Positions 10,201 to 19,353 of a stretch of 64,000 bases of DNA are shown one piece after another. The DNA is from Crenothrix sp. D3 (GTDB taxonomy: Bacteria > Pseudomonadota > Gammaproteobacteria > Methylococcales > Methylomonadaceae): NCBI GenBank assembly GCA_002134785.1, contig MBQZ01000029.1, forward strand, positions 186,001-250,000, written 5' to 3'. Position numbers and translations under genes: made by a program. The notes below the pieces were generated by a model, which saw only the letters and a list, made by a program, of their open reading frames with translations, was not told where the DNA came from and ran no database searches. Each line of letters starts with the position of its first letter. Position 1 is the stretch's first letter.

Positions 10201-10834
10201 TCCATTTGCTAGAGCCAGTACGAAAGAAGTGACGCTAGAAGATTTCAGTCGTTTTTTCGCACAAGGTGGCATTGTTGATACGTTTTTTAGTAAAAATTTA
10301 CAAGCGTTTGTTGATACTAGCGGCAAAAGTTGGCGCATGATTTCACAAAATAATCAGGCGATTGCGGTTTCACCCTCCGCATTAAATCAACTGCAAGCGG
10401 CGACCAAAATGCGACAGTTATTTTTTGCAGGGGGTGGCACGGCACCTTTAGTAAAGTTTAATCTGAAGCCGTTATCATTAGATCCCAATGCCACGGCGTT
10501 TTCGCTGACGATTGAAGGGCAACAAAGCAAACTCAGTCCAGCTGAAGTGGGTAAAAGCGCGGCTTTTTCATGGCCTGGAACAGATGGCAGTCGTTTAGTC
10601 AGTTTTAGTTTTGATACTAAAGATGGCAAAAAATTACATAAAGAAATTGAAGGGCAGTGGGCTTGGTTCAGAACATTAGATATGGCGCGTATTCAAAAAA
10701 TTGACCAAACTAAATACCTGCTGACCTTCGAGATAAATGGGCTACAAGCCCGTTATGAACTCAGTGCCAGTAGTGTGGATAATCCATTCTCATTGGGCGT
10801 GTTTGATACTGTTCGCTTTCCATCGAGTCTGTAA
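7292..10834 (+). CDS. tssM: T6SS membrane ATPase-like protein TssM (IcmF)
   Basis: 1180 residues, a full-length IcmF. Two membrane spans lie near residues 12-33 and 45-63. A cytoplasmic NTPase domain follows, with Walker A GPPGSGKT at ~132-139. A third span sits near 448-468, and a large periplasmic domain ends in the IcmF C-terminal beta-rich region. TssM links the inner membrane to the outer-membrane lipoprotein TssJ; no tssJ is present in this window. Start 17 bases after tssL with an AAGGA ribosome site. Confidence 0.95.
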   Translation: MRTVIDFFKKKWVIQLLGIIALSLLIWFFGPLIAVAGHVPLESDMVRGFVIVTIVMLWVVLMLLMQLKANRANAQMADELVAPADALAREADAEINTIATNFDVALQALKKGAKNAKGQNYLYDLPWYIIIGPPGSGKTTALINSGLEFPLADKFGKGAVRGVGGTRNCDWWFTDQAVLLDTAGRYVTQDSHEAVDKAAWLGFLDLLKKHRPRRPVNGVLITMSLSDLLKQTEEERSLHAQSIRQRIEELHTQFGIRFPIYMLFTKADLVAGFNDFFATLSKEEREQVWGVTFPAEDPNNPVDMIARVGNDFDDLLARINAHLPRRLQEERDLSRRNLIFGFPQRMALLREGLLSFLQECYGENRYQTAPYLRGVYLTSGTQEGTPIDRLMGMLANTFKLDRVNVPLFSGKGKSYFITRLLKEVIFEEALLVGMNPRLERLQTLMRQGIYVGSLAIIILMSGLWLTSYNKNQTALAELDKQIEVYNTVATATPNWQTDFAALLKRMNAMQVITQVYPDDVPWLMTFGLYQGDKLQPVIIETYDTLLQKQFLPLIKTRLEQRIRDKMGNPDILYSLLEVYLMLGDSKHFKAESVSPWVKVDWETTYATDTDTQAKLFEHLNVLLKLPLEKQLLDERLIAAARGILNQIPVAQQVYMRIKNDALQTKTQDFKLQDALGINADRVFATKNGTLAGKTIPYLFTYDGFYKSFLKQSKEQAEDSITGSWVLGDSAKADVIDSDKLQETIRDYYYQDYIKYWDELLASLIIKPIGNAQQAVDVLEFASAPDSPLRRLLDALNKETSLTVKPASPEDTAKNVQASGLVTVDSRITKALALAKKEGVAGQPARPLGSVVEEHYKDLTVLVKSSAAGAPVPLDRPMDILKQLYVHMISLSGTSNVGGEAIKIAAQSGGGDPVAQMKAESAHLPEPLKSMTKALAEGNQDVILDSSKSQLSRLWQSEVMPLYSSGIQGRYPFARASTKEVTLEDFSRFFAQGGIVDTFFSKNLQAFVDTSGKSWRMISQNNQAIAVSPSALNQLQAATKMRQLFFAGGGTAPLVKFNLKPLSLDPNATAFSLTIEGQQSKLSPAEVGKSAAFSWPGTDGSRLVSFSFDTKDGKKLHKEIEGQWAWFRTLDMARIQKIDQTKYLLTFEINGLQARYELSASSVDNPFSLGVFDTVRFPSSL

Positions 10835-10836
10835 TC

Positions 10837-12342
10837 GTGAATACAATCACTGGTTTTTACGGCAAGTTACCCATCATTGGCGATTTCGTCTCTCGACGCT
10901 TGCCTAATACATTTATTAATCCTTGGGATAGCTGGTTACAAAATGCTATCGCTGCCAGTCGTGAAGAACTGGGTAATGAATGGTTAAATAGTTATTTAAC
11001 CAGCCCGATATGGCGATTTTTATTGAGTGCTGGGGTGTGTGGCGACAAAGCAGTTGCAGGTATTGTCATGCCTAGTGTTGATAGAGTCGGACGGTATTTT
11101 CCTCTGACAGTGGCAGTAATATTTGAACAATCACCTGCATTGCCGTTTTTATTTACTGCGGGCAATACTTGGTTTGAACAGCTTGAAGATGCTGCTTTAT
11201 CTGGTTTGGAGGGCAATCTGGATATTAATGCGTTCGATCAACTGATTCAATCTATTCCTGTGTTTTCAGTTCCCCTAAATCCATCGTCTAGGCAACAAGC
11301 GGCTGGCGAGAAAAAATCATTTTATACAGAGATGGATAATATTGGGCAAATGGGCGATGCTTTCGTTGGACTCAATACAAAACTATTAGCCAGCTTTATG
11401 TCAGGATATAGTTTATGGAGCAATGAAGGCTCAGATCATGTCGCTCCCGCGCTATTAGCCTGTGAAGGCTTACCGTCTGTCGGTAGCTTTACTGATTTTT
11501 TAACAGACAGGGTGAACAAGAAATATTTTACACCCTCTGAACTCGCGCATGAATTACTCGACCACAACAATCCTAATGTGACGACTATGGAAGAACAGCA
11601 AAGTTTAAGTAGTATTCTCGCCAGCAATAATTCCGTTGAACCTTGCTGGCAATCATGGGGAATTACTCATACAGGTAAGCGACGCAAACATAATGAAGAT
11701 TCGTTATTAAATAAACCTGAAGCGAATTTATGGGTGGTTGCTGACGGTATGGGCGGGCATAAAGCGGGCGACGTTGCTAGCCAACTAATTGTTAATGCCT
11801 TGAAAGATTTATCACCCACTAAATCACTTGAAAATTATGTCAAAGAAGTAGAAAATCGCCTGCAAGATGTTAATGTCCAATTACGGCAATTGGCAGCTAA
11901 AGAATATGGCAGTCAGCTGGTTGGGAGTACCGTAATCGCGTTGGTTTGTGGGTCACAGCAGTGTGCTTTTTTATGGGCAGGGGACAGTCGTTTATATCGG
12001 TTACGCGATAATAAACTACAGCAACTCACTCAAGATCATTGTGCAGAGTGTGAGCAAAATTCATCAGCTTGGTCTGTTAAAAGTTCTAATGTCATTACGC
12101 GGGCTATTGGTGCAGATGATCAGCTTGCGTTAGATATAGAAATTATTGATGTACTTGAAGGCGATGTTTTTTTATTATCGAGTGATGGCTTAGATAAAGA
12201 AATGAGTTTTAACGAAATTGAGCATATAATGCAAACCAAAGCCCTTTCAGATATTGCTGAAGCCTTGATTAACGAGGTCTTAGCGCGTGGTGCGAGGGAT
12301 AATGTCACCGTTATTGTTGTAAGTAAAGAAAGCGTTTCGTAA
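10837..12342 (+). CDS. tagF: TagF-PP2C phosphatase fusion (T6SS post-translational regulator)
   Basis: GTG start, 2 bases after the tssM stop. Residues ~4-220 are the TagF domain (GFYGKLPIIGDFVSRRLP, then the conserved VGRYFPL block); TagF represses T6SS firing. Residues ~268-500 are a PP2C-type Ser/Thr phosphatase with HNEDS, VVADGMGGH, WAGDSR and GARDNVTV, so the metal-binding aspartates are in place. This equals a TagF-PppA fusion. Its expected target is the threonine phosphorylation read by TagH. No T6SS PpkA kinase gene neighbours it. Confidence 0.93.
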   Translation: MNTITGFYGKLPIIGDFVSRRLPNTFINPWDSWLQNAIAASREELGNEWLNSYLTSPIWRFLLSAGVCGDKAVAGIVMPSVDRVGRYFPLTVAVIFEQSPALPFLFTAGNTWFEQLEDAALSGLEGNLDINAFDQLIQSIPVFSVPLNPSSRQQAAGEKKSFYTEMDNIGQMGDAFVGLNTKLLASFMSGYSLWSNEGSDHVAPALLACEGLPSVGSFTDFLTDRVNKKYFTPSELAHELLDHNNPNVTTMEEQQSLSSILASNNSVEPCWQSWGITHTGKRRKHNEDSLLNKPEANLWVVADGMGGHKAGDVASQLIVNALKDLSPTKSLENYVKEVENRLQDVNVQLRQLAAKEYGSQLVGSTVIALVCGSQQCAFLWAGDSRLYRLRDNKLQQLTQDHCAECEQNSSAWSVKSSNVITRAIGADDQLALDIEIIDVLEGDVFLLSSDGLDKEMSFNEIEHIMQTKALSDIAEALINEVLARGARDNVTVIVVSKESVS

Positions 12343-12368
12343 ACTTTACAAATTTAGGAGGAGCGGTA

Positions 12369-13421
12369 GTGGCTATTGATATAGATGCGTATTTGAAGGA
12401 CATAGACTCCGATGATGTATGCGGTAAGGATTTGCAATATGACCCAAAGTTTATCGAACTTGAACAGGCGATTAAAGGCAAGCCCGAGCAGCAAATGGGG
12501 GGTACTGTTACCGAGGCAGAGCCGCCTAATTGGCGGGATATAAGGAAGCAATGTGAGGCATTATTATCACGCACGATTGATTTGCGCGTTCTGGTTTATT
12601 ACTTACGCGCACTTGTCGCGCTTGAGGGAGTTTCAGGCTTACAAGACGGTTTGACACTGATTAGAACCCTCGTTGAAAATCGCTGGGACACCCTTCATCC
12701 TCAGCTCGATCCCGATGATGATAACGACCCCACTGAAAGAATTAATACCCTCGTTTCCCTATGTGACCATGACATCATGCTGTGGCCTCTACAACAAACA
12801 CCTCTACTTGAATCCAAATCACTAGGCCGCTTTAATTTTCGTCAAGTCAGCATTGCCTCTGGAAAATCCACCGCTACCAGCAATGAAAAAGAAGTCAATC
12901 AAGCCACCATTGATGGTGCTATTCAAGAGTGTGAAATAGCATATTTACAAAAAACTTTGCAAGCAATCACCGTCAGTCTTGACAACCTCGATCAATTGGA
13001 AAATGCAGTAACTGATTATGTCGGTATTACTGAAGCCCCTAGCTTTGCTGAATTACGCAATTTTTTAAAAGAATGCAAAGTGTTTTTAATAACCGCTCTT
13101 GAAACAAAAGGCGTTAGTGGTGATACTGCCGATCAAGAGTTAATCACCGATGAAAATATATCAGCAGCCAATGCTGTTACTACCGCCTCAGAAAAATCAA
13201 TATCAGGTGCTATTAATAACAATCAAGATGTAATAAAAACTCTGAACATGGTTTGCGATTATTACAAAAAGCACGAACCATCAAGTCCCGTCCCCATGTT
13301 TATTGAACGAGCGATAAAATTAGTCGGTAAAAATTTTATGGATGCCCTCAAAGATGTTGCCCCCGCTGGAATCGATGAGGCTAGGTTTATTTTGGGCAAG
13401 CAAAACGAAGAAGATAAGTAA
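12369..13421 (+). CDS. tssA: T6SS protein TssA (ImpA)
   Basis: 350 residues from a GTG start with a strong GGAGGAG ribosome site. Residues ~8-125 form the ImpA N-terminal domain (CGKDLQYD, NWRDIR). The C-terminal ~60 residues (CDYYKKHEPSSPVPMFIERA) match the short C-terminal domain of the Pseudomonas TssA1 subgroup. TssA nucleates or caps sheath/tube polymerisation at the baseplate. The middle Ala/Thr/Ser segment (~240-300) is variable linker. Confidence 0.92.
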   Translation: MAIDIDAYLKDIDSDDVCGKDLQYDPKFIELEQAIKGKPEQQMGGTVTEAEPPNWRDIRKQCEALLSRTIDLRVLVYYLRALVALEGVSGLQDGLTLIRTLVENRWDTLHPQLDPDDDNDPTERINTLVSLCDHDIMLWPLQQTPLLESKSLGRFNFRQVSIASGKSTATSNEKEVNQATIDGAIQECEIAYLQKTLQAITVSLDNLDQLENAVTDYVGITEAPSFAELRNFLKECKVFLITALETKGVSGDTADQELITDENISAANAVTTASEKSISGAINNNQDVIKTLNMVCDYYKKHEPSSPVPMFIERAIKLVGKNFMDALKDVAPAGIDEARFILGKQNEEDK

Positions 13422-13450
13422 ACATTAACAATAATAAGTGGAGGTGTTAA

Positions 13451-13975
13451 ATGGCACAAAGTAGTCAAAAATTTATAGCGCGTAATCGTTGCCCTAGAGT
13501 TCAAATCGAATATGATGTTGAATTATACGGTGCTGAAAAAAAGGTACAACTGCCTTTTATAATGGGCGTGTTAGCCGACTTATCAGGCAATCCCACCGAT
13601 CCTCTCGCTCCTGTTGGTGAGCGTAAACTACTAGAAATTGATGTCGATAATTTCGATGAACGGTTGAAAGCAATGAAACCCAGAGTGGCTTTTCGAGTGC
13701 CTAACACCCTCACTGGCGAAGGTAATCTTAATGTCGATATTACTTTTCAAAGCATGGATGACTTTTCCCCTGCGGCAATTGCTAGAAAAGTCGCAGGCTT
13801 AGACAAATTAATGGAAGCGAGAACGCAACTAGCAAATTTAGTCACTTACATGGATGGTAAAGAAGGCGCGGAAGATTTAATTGCTAAAGTGCTTAAAGAC
13901 CCCGCATTATTGCAATCGTTAGTCGCAGCACCCAAACTTACTGATACAGCTGAAACTCAAGAAGGCGGAGAATAA
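13451..13975 (+). CDS. tssB: T6SS contractile sheath small subunit TssB (VipA)
   Basis: 174 residues, family-typical length. The conserved N-terminal segment with RVQIEYDVE and the LPFIMGVLADLSG block identify TssB. It forms the contractile sheath with TssC, and its helical region is engaged by ClpV and TagJ. GGAGGT ribosome site ahead of the ATG. Followed 3 bases later by tssC, as almost always seen. Confidence 0.96.
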   Translation: MAQSSQKFIARNRCPRVQIEYDVELYGAEKKVQLPFIMGVLADLSGNPTDPLAPVGERKLLEIDVDNFDERLKAMKPRVAFRVPNTLTGEGNLNVDITFQSMDDFSPAAIARKVAGLDKLMEARTQLANLVTYMDGKEGAEDLIAKVLKDPALLQSLVAAPKLTDTAETQEGGE

Positions 13976-13978
13976 GTC

Positions 13979-15475
13979 ATGGCAGAGTTAGAAAATGAAG
14001 TAGCCGCGCAACCCACTGGGCAAGTAGAAGAAAGCAGTGATTTTTCTCTGCTGCTGAATAAAGAGTTTAAACCAAAGTCAGATAGAGCCAAGGCGGAAGT
14101 TGAAAATGCAGTGCAAACATTGGCGACTTTTGTTCTGAAAGACACATCAGTGGTATCCGATGATGCCATTGCGTCAATCAGTGCAATTATTGCGCAAATT
14201 GACAAAAAATTAACCGAACAAATCAATCTGATTCTTCATAATGAAGACTTCCAAAAACTGGAAGGCTCATGGCGAGGACTGCACTACATGGTTAATAACA
14301 CTGAGACTGATGAGATGCTTAAAATCAGAGTGATGAACATCTCTAAAAAAGAGTTGGGCAAAACCCTGAAAAAATACAAAGGTATCTCGTGGGATCAAAG
14401 TCCGTTATTCAAAAAAATCTACGAGGAAGAATTTGGTCAGTTTGGTGGTGAACCGTTCGGCTGTTTAATGGGTGATTATCACTTTGATCATTCGCCACAA
14501 GATGTTGAACTATTAGCGCAAGTCGCACAAATTTCTGCTGCCTCCCATGCGCCCTTTATCGCAGGTGTCTCTCCGACTACACTGCAAATGGAATCATGGT
14601 CAGAATTGGCTAATCCACGCGATTTAACCAAAATATTTTCTACCCCTGATTATGCTGCGTGGCGATCACTGCGTGAATCTGATGATTCCAGATACCTTGG
14701 TTTGGCAATGCCGCGTTTTCTCTCCAGATTACCTTATGGTGCGAAAACCGATCCTGTTGACGAATTCGATTTTGAAGAAGACACCGAAGCGGCTCAAAGC
14801 AAAAATTACACTTGGACAAATGCCGCTTATGCGATGGCGACCAATATCAATCGTTCATTCAAACTGTACGGTTGGTGTTCAAGAATTCGTGGTATTGAAT
14901 CAGGTGGTGCAGTAGAAAACCTGCCTGTGCATTCGTTTCCTACCGATGATGGCGGCGTAGACATGAAATGCCCCACTGAAATCGCTATCAGTGATCGTCG
15001 TGAAGCAGAACTAGCAAAAGCAGGCTTTATGCCACTGATACACAAAAAGAACTCTGATTTTGCGGCGTTCATCGGTGCGCAATCATTACAGAAACCCGCC
15101 GAATATGACGATCCAGATGCCACTGCAAACGCTAATTTGGCAGCTCGCTTGCCTTATTTGTTTGCCACCTGTCGTTTTGCGCATTACTTAAAATGTATCG
15201 TGCGTGACAAGATTGGCTCATTTAAAGAAAAAGATGATATGCAGCGGTGGCTCAATAATTGGATTATGCAGTATGTTGATGGTAATCCAGCCACCTCCAG
15301 TGAAACCACTAAAGCGATGAAGCCATTAGCAGCCGCTGAGGTACGAGTAGAAGAAGTAGAAGGCAATCCAGGTTATTATCGGTCGCAGTTTTTCTTGCGT
15401 CCGCATTATCAGCTTGAAGGTTTGACAGTCTCTTTACGATTGGTCTCTAAGTTACCTTCCGCTAAAGCAGGCTAG
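13979..15475 (+). CDS. tssC: T6SS contractile sheath large subunit TssC (VipB)
   Basis: 498 residues. Typical TssC blocks: LEGSWRGLHYMV, FGCLMGDYHFDH and the closing FFLRPHYQLEGL. It co-assembles with TssB into the sheath whose contraction drives the Hcp tube. The ribosome site GGAG lies inside the end of tssB, so the two are translationally coupled and should be made in matched amounts. Confidence 0.97.
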   Translation: MAELENEVAAQPTGQVEESSDFSLLLNKEFKPKSDRAKAEVENAVQTLATFVLKDTSVVSDDAIASISAIIAQIDKKLTEQINLILHNEDFQKLEGSWRGLHYMVNNTETDEMLKIRVMNISKKELGKTLKKYKGISWDQSPLFKKIYEEEFGQFGGEPFGCLMGDYHFDHSPQDVELLAQVAQISAASHAPFIAGVSPTTLQMESWSELANPRDLTKIFSTPDYAAWRSLRESDDSRYLGLAMPRFLSRLPYGAKTDPVDEFDFEEDTEAAQSKNYTWTNAAYAMATNINRSFKLYGWCSRIRGIESGGAVENLPVHSFPTDDGGVDMKCPTEIAISDRREAELAKAGFMPLIHKKNSDFAAFIGAQSLQKPAEYDDPDATANANLAARLPYLFATCRFAHYLKCIVRDKIGSFKEKDDMQRWLNNWIMQYVDGNPATSSETTKAMKPLAAAEVRVEEVEGNPGYYRSQFFLRPHYQLEGLTVSLRLVSKLPSAKAG

Positions 15476-15580
15476 ATTTAAAACTCGCCCGTAAAGGAGT
15501 CCGGATTTAGGGGAGAGAACTGAACAACAACCGGACAATCATTTGCAATCAACTTAACTGAGTAATAGAGGAGAACAGCC

Positions 15581-16069
15581 ATGGCTATGGATATGTTTTT
15601 AAAAATTGAAAGCCCTGCGATTAAAGGCGAATCAAAAGACGATAAGCATAAAGAAGAGATTGATGTGTTGGCATGGAGTTGGGGTGCATCCAATTCTGGT
15701 AACGCCCAAGTCGGTGGTGGTGCAGGCGCGGGCAAAGTCAATGTGCAAGATTTATCGATTACCAAATACATCGAAAAATCGAGTACCGATCTAATGTTAT
15801 CTACCTGTAACGGTCAGCATCACGAGACCGTCACTCTGGTGGTCAGAAAAGCGGGTACTAATCCCGTGGAGTATGTGAAAATCACGATGACTGAAGTGAT
15901 GATTACATCAATGAGTACAGGTGGTTCTGGCGGTGAAGATAGACTGACTGAAAACATCAGCTTAAACTTTGCCAAGTTCAAGTTGGAATACACGCCACAA
16001 AAGGCAGATGGTACGTCAGAGGCGGTTCAAACCGTCGGTTGGGATATTGCGGCAAACGTCAAACTTTAA
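15581..16069 (+). CDS. hcp: T6SS inner tube protein Hcp (TssD)
   Basis: 162 residues. Hcp1-type beta-barrel with KGES near residue 20, the AWSWGAS block and the C-terminal WDIAANVKL tail. Six copies form each ring of the secreted tube, whose lumen can also carry small effectors. A 105-base leader separates it from tssC; the leader contains a GTCCGG/CCGGAC pair (15499-15504, 15531-15536) and ends in AGAGGAG before the ATG. The leader plus a terminator directly after the gene fits the usual over-expression of hcp relative to its neighbours. Confidence 0.97.
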   Translation: MAMDMFLKIESPAIKGESKDDKHKEEIDVLAWSWGASNSGNAQVGGGAGAGKVNVQDLSITKYIEKSSTDLMLSTCNGQHHETVTLVVRKAGTNPVEYVKITMTEVMITSMSTGGSGGEDRLTENISLNFAKFKLEYTPQKADGTSEAVQTVGWDIAANVKL

Positions 16070-16092
16070 CGCTTAGCTTGACTGTAGAAGCG

Positions 16093-16127
16093 ATGCGCTC
16101 GTTTTTATTCGGGCGCATTTCTTTTTG
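16093..16127 (+). terminator. Rho-independent terminator after hcp
   Basis: ATGCGCTCG pairs with CGGGCGCAT (one G-U) around an 8-base loop, followed by TTTCTTTTTG. A GC-rich stem plus T-rich tail is a credible intrinsic terminator that would cut readthrough from hcp into tagJ. Confidence 0.8.
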
Positions 16128-16162
16128 TGTAGTAACCCATTACTATCGTAAGGAGTATCGCA

Positions 16163-16963
16163 ATGCTTTTACAAGCGGAACAAAACTTAATTCAAGGCGA
16201 TCTGACAGCCGCTTTGTTGAATTTACAGGCAGCAATTCGAAAAAATGCCGCTGATGCTAGGCTCAGAACTTTTTTATTTCAGCTTCTCACCGTATTAGGT
16301 GACTGGGATAAAGCCTTAACGCAATTAAATATAGCTGGTGATTTGGATGCGGCTAACCTCGCGATGGTACAAGCCTATCGAGAAGCCATTGCCTGTGAAG
16401 TGTTACGCAAACAAATTTTTCAAGGTAAAAAAACCCCCTTAGTGTTTGGTCAACCCGAACAATGGATTGCCTTATTACAGCAAGCCCTGACCTTAACCGT
16501 TGAAGGGCAACATAAAGAAGCCCAAACCCTGCGTGATGAAGCCTTTGAACTCGCGCCTGTCACGTCTGGCACTATTAACGGTGAAGCCTTTGAATGGATA
16601 GCCGATGCCGATGTCCGCTTAGGTCCTGTGCTGGAAGCCATTGTCAATGGTCGTTATTACTGGATTCCTTTTTCCCAAATTCAAGAAATTCAAATTGAAG
16701 AGCCTGCCGATTTGCGTGATGTCGTGTGGATGCCAGCGCATTTTGTTTGGACAAATGGCGGCGAAGCATTCGGCTTAATTCCTACCCGTTATCCAGACTC
16801 AGAAAATTCCGAAGATTCAGCACTACGCCTTGCGCGTAAAACTGAATGGACAGAATTGAATGAGGCAACTTTCATTGGTTTAGGGCAACGCTTGTTAAGC
16901 ACCAATGAAAATGATTACGCGCTCATGGATATTCGTGAAATTAAATTTAACACCGTGATGTAA
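16163..16963 (+). CDS. tagJ: T6SS accessory protein TagJ (ImpE family)
   Basis: 266 residues with AAGGAG ahead of the ATG. The N-terminal half is helical and TPR-like. The C-terminal half has the ImpE signatures FEWIADADVRLGPVLEAI and GRYYWIPF, then DLRDVVW. ImpE/TagJ proteins bind the N-terminal helix of TssB and assist ClpV-dependent sheath recycling in some T6SS types. Its position right before tssE matches the H1-T6SS-like layout. Confidence 0.9.
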   Translation: MLLQAEQNLIQGDLTAALLNLQAAIRKNAADARLRTFLFQLLTVLGDWDKALTQLNIAGDLDAANLAMVQAYREAIACEVLRKQIFQGKKTPLVFGQPEQWIALLQQALTLTVEGQHKEAQTLRDEAFELAPVTSGTINGEAFEWIADADVRLGPVLEAIVNGRYYWIPFSQIQEIQIEEPADLRDVVWMPAHFVWTNGGEAFGLIPTRYPDSENSEDSALRLARKTEWTELNEATFIGLGQRLLSTNENDYALMDIREIKFNTVM

Positions 16964-16968
16964 CAGTC

Positions 16969-17472
16969 GTGGCTGAATTAACTCAAAAAGAACGTCTGCA
17001 ACCCTCGCTATTAGATCGCCTAGCCGATGACGCGCCTGAAAAAGAACAAGAATCACGCGAACAACGGGTTTTATCAATCAGTAAACTGCGCCAATGTGTA
17101 TTGAGAGATTTGGCGTGGTTATTAAATACCAGCACACTAGACACGATTCAAAATTTGAATGACTATCCTTTAGTGAGTCATTCGGTTGTTAATTATGGTA
17201 TTCATGACTTGGTCGGTACAACGCTATCCAGTGCGGATGTCCCCGACATACAAAAACAAATACGCCAAGCAATCTGGGATTTTGAACCAAGAATTTTTCC
17301 AGCATCCGTGGTAGTAAAAGTGTCAGTCTCAGACAATGAGATGAATCACAATGCCATGACCTTCGACATTGAAGGCGATCTTTGGGCGCAGCCGTTGCCA
17401 TTACGTCTGTATCTTAGAACCGAATTGGATTTAGAAACAGGCAATATGGATATTATAGACAGGGGGGGTTAA
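16969..17472 (+). CDS. tssE: T6SS baseplate protein TssE (gp25-like)
   Basis: 167 residues from GTG, 5 bases after tagJ; no clear ribosome site, so it is probably coupled to tagJ. Contains the gp25/lysozyme-like baseplate fold, with SVVNYGIHDL and the FEPRIFP strand. TssE is the sheath initiator in the T6SS baseplate wedge. Adjacent tssF and tssG complete the wedge. Confidence 0.93.
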   Translation: MAELTQKERLQPSLLDRLADDAPEKEQESREQRVLSISKLRQCVLRDLAWLLNTSTLDTIQNLNDYPLVSHSVVNYGIHDLVGTTLSSADVPDIQKQIRQAIWDFEPRIFPASVVVKVSVSDNEMNHNAMTFDIEGDLWAQPLPLRLYLRTELDLETGNMDIIDRGG

Positions 17473-17475
17473 GCA

Positions 17476-19353
17476 ATGGATCCGCGATTACTCAAATATT
17501 ACAATCATGAGCTACAACACATTCGCGAAATGGCGGGCGAGTTTGCCCTCGAATACCCAAAAATTGCAGGTCGGCTTGGGCTAGACAGCTTTGAATGTGC
17601 CGACCCTTATGTTGAGCGATTGCTGGAAGGCTTCGCCTATCTGTCTGCCCGCGTACAACTTAAAGTCGATGCAGAATTTCCGCGCTTTACTCAGCATTTG
17701 CTAGAAATGGTTTACCCGCACTATCTGTCACCGACACCGTCAATGGCAGTCGTGCAGTTGCAGCCCGATTTAATGGAAGGTTCACTTAATGAAGGTTTTT
17801 TAATCCCCAAAGAAACCGCCTTGCGCAGTCAAATTGGCAAGGGTGAACAAACCGCCTGTGAATATCGTACTGCTCATGATTTAACACTGTGGCCTATCGA
17901 GTTAGTCGAAGCGGAATATCTCAACGGTGTTGGTGCGGTTGCTAATCTGGGTATTCCTAGTTTATCTGGACTGAAAGCCGCCATTCGTCTACGGTTAAAA
18001 ACCACCGCTGGCTTAACCTTTAACCAAATCAAGTTAGATAACTTGCCACTGTATCTGCGCGGTGTTGGTGAAGTACCCATGCAAATTTATGAACAACTGC
18101 ACGCCAATAGCATAGCGGTAGTGGTTCAGCCCATTAACCGTCCGCTGGTATGGCAACACATTATTAAACAATCGGCAGTGTTACCTGTCGGTTTTACCCA
18201 AGAAGAAGCCTTACTGCCTTACACCCCGCGTTCATTTCAGGGCTATCGCTTATTACAAGAATATTTCGCGTTTCCAGAACGCTATATGTTTGCTGAATTA
18301 ACGCAGTTACAACCTGCGTTGCAACAATGTGAAGATAATGAAATTGACATTATCATTCTCCTAAATCGTAGCAACCCACGGCTAGTTAATGAAATCGATG
18401 CCACACGCTTTGCCCTATTTTGCAGCCCTGCGATTAACGTATTTCCCAAACGTGCCGATAGAATCCACTTAACCAACCAAACCAACGAATATCATATAGT
18501 CCCCGACCGTACCCGCCCATTAGACTATGAAGTTTATCAGATTCGAGATGTGACAGGCTTTGGGGCTACGGCTGACAACCAGCAAACATTTTTGCCATTT
18601 TATCAAGCCAGTAGCGATGCCAGTCACGCGCAACAACGGGCTTATTATTCCGTTATTCGCTCACCGCGTGTTATTTCCACTAAGCAAAAATTACAAGGTC
18701 CGCGCTCCAGTTATGTTGGCAATGAAATTTTTATTGCCATCGTTGATAGTAATGAGGCACCGTTTAACAGTGAATTAAGACAACTAGGGCTAGAAACACT
18801 CTGCACCAATCGAGATCTCCCCTTACAACTGCCTATTGGCATCGGCGACACTGATTTCACCATTCAAACAGGTGCGCCTGTTAAATCAATACGCTGTCTA
18901 TCAGGGCCCACTAAACCAAGACCCTCCAACGCCCACAAAGATACCGCGTGGAAGCTCATTAATCATTTATCACTCAATTATTTATCACTACTGAATAACA
19001 ATGAAAAAGAAGGTGCGACCGCCTTTCGTAGCTTACTGTCTTTGTACGGTGATAACAGTGATTTAAGTTTTCGCAAACAAATAGAAGGCGTATTATCCAT
19101 TCAATCCAAACCTATTGTCAGACGTATTAATACCGCAGGGCCGATTGTGTTTGGACGTGGGCTAGAAATAACCGTCACTGTTGATGAGGCGGCTTTTGAA
19201 GGCAGTGGTGTGTTTTTATTAGGCATGGTGTTGGAGCAATTTTTTGCCCAGTATGTGTCCCTAAATTCATTTACCGAAACCGTACTAAAAACCAGTGACC
19301 GTGGAGAAATAATGCGATGGCCAACGAGACTAGGGCAGCGGCATCTTGCTTAG
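17476..19353 (+). CDS. tssF: T6SS baseplate protein TssF (ImpG/VasA)
   Basis: 625 residues, standard for TssF. It starts with the family hallmark YYNHELQHIREMAGEFA, then KIAGRLGLD and the FPRFTQHLLEMVYPHYL block. A GGGGGG ribosome site lies 8 bases ahead of the ATG, 3 bases after tssE. TssF2G heterotrimers form the baseplate wedges around VgrG. It overlaps tssG by 37 bases. Confidence 0.96.
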   Translation: MDPRLLKYYNHELQHIREMAGEFALEYPKIAGRLGLDSFECADPYVERLLEGFAYLSARVQLKVDAEFPRFTQHLLEMVYPHYLSPTPSMAVVQLQPDLMEGSLNEGFLIPKETALRSQIGKGEQTACEYRTAHDLTLWPIELVEAEYLNGVGAVANLGIPSLSGLKAAIRLRLKTTAGLTFNQIKLDNLPLYLRGVGEVPMQIYEQLHANSIAVVVQPINRPLVWQHIIKQSAVLPVGFTQEEALLPYTPRSFQGYRLLQEYFAFPERYMFAELTQLQPALQQCEDNEIDIIILLNRSNPRLVNEIDATRFALFCSPAINVFPKRADRIHLTNQTNEYHIVPDRTRPLDYEVYQIRDVTGFGATADNQQTFLPFYQASSDASHAQQRAYYSVIRSPRVISTKQKLQGPRSSYVGNEIFIAIVDSNEAPFNSELRQLGLETLCTNRDLPLQLPIGIGDTDFTIQTGAPVKSIRCLSGPTKPRPSNAHKDTAWKLINHLSLNYLSLLNNNEKEGATAFRSLLSLYGDNSDLSFRKQIEGVLSIQSKPIVRRINTAGPIVFGRGLEITVTVDEAAFEGSGVFLLGMVLEQFFAQYVSLNSFTETVLKTSDRGEIMRWPTRLGQRHLA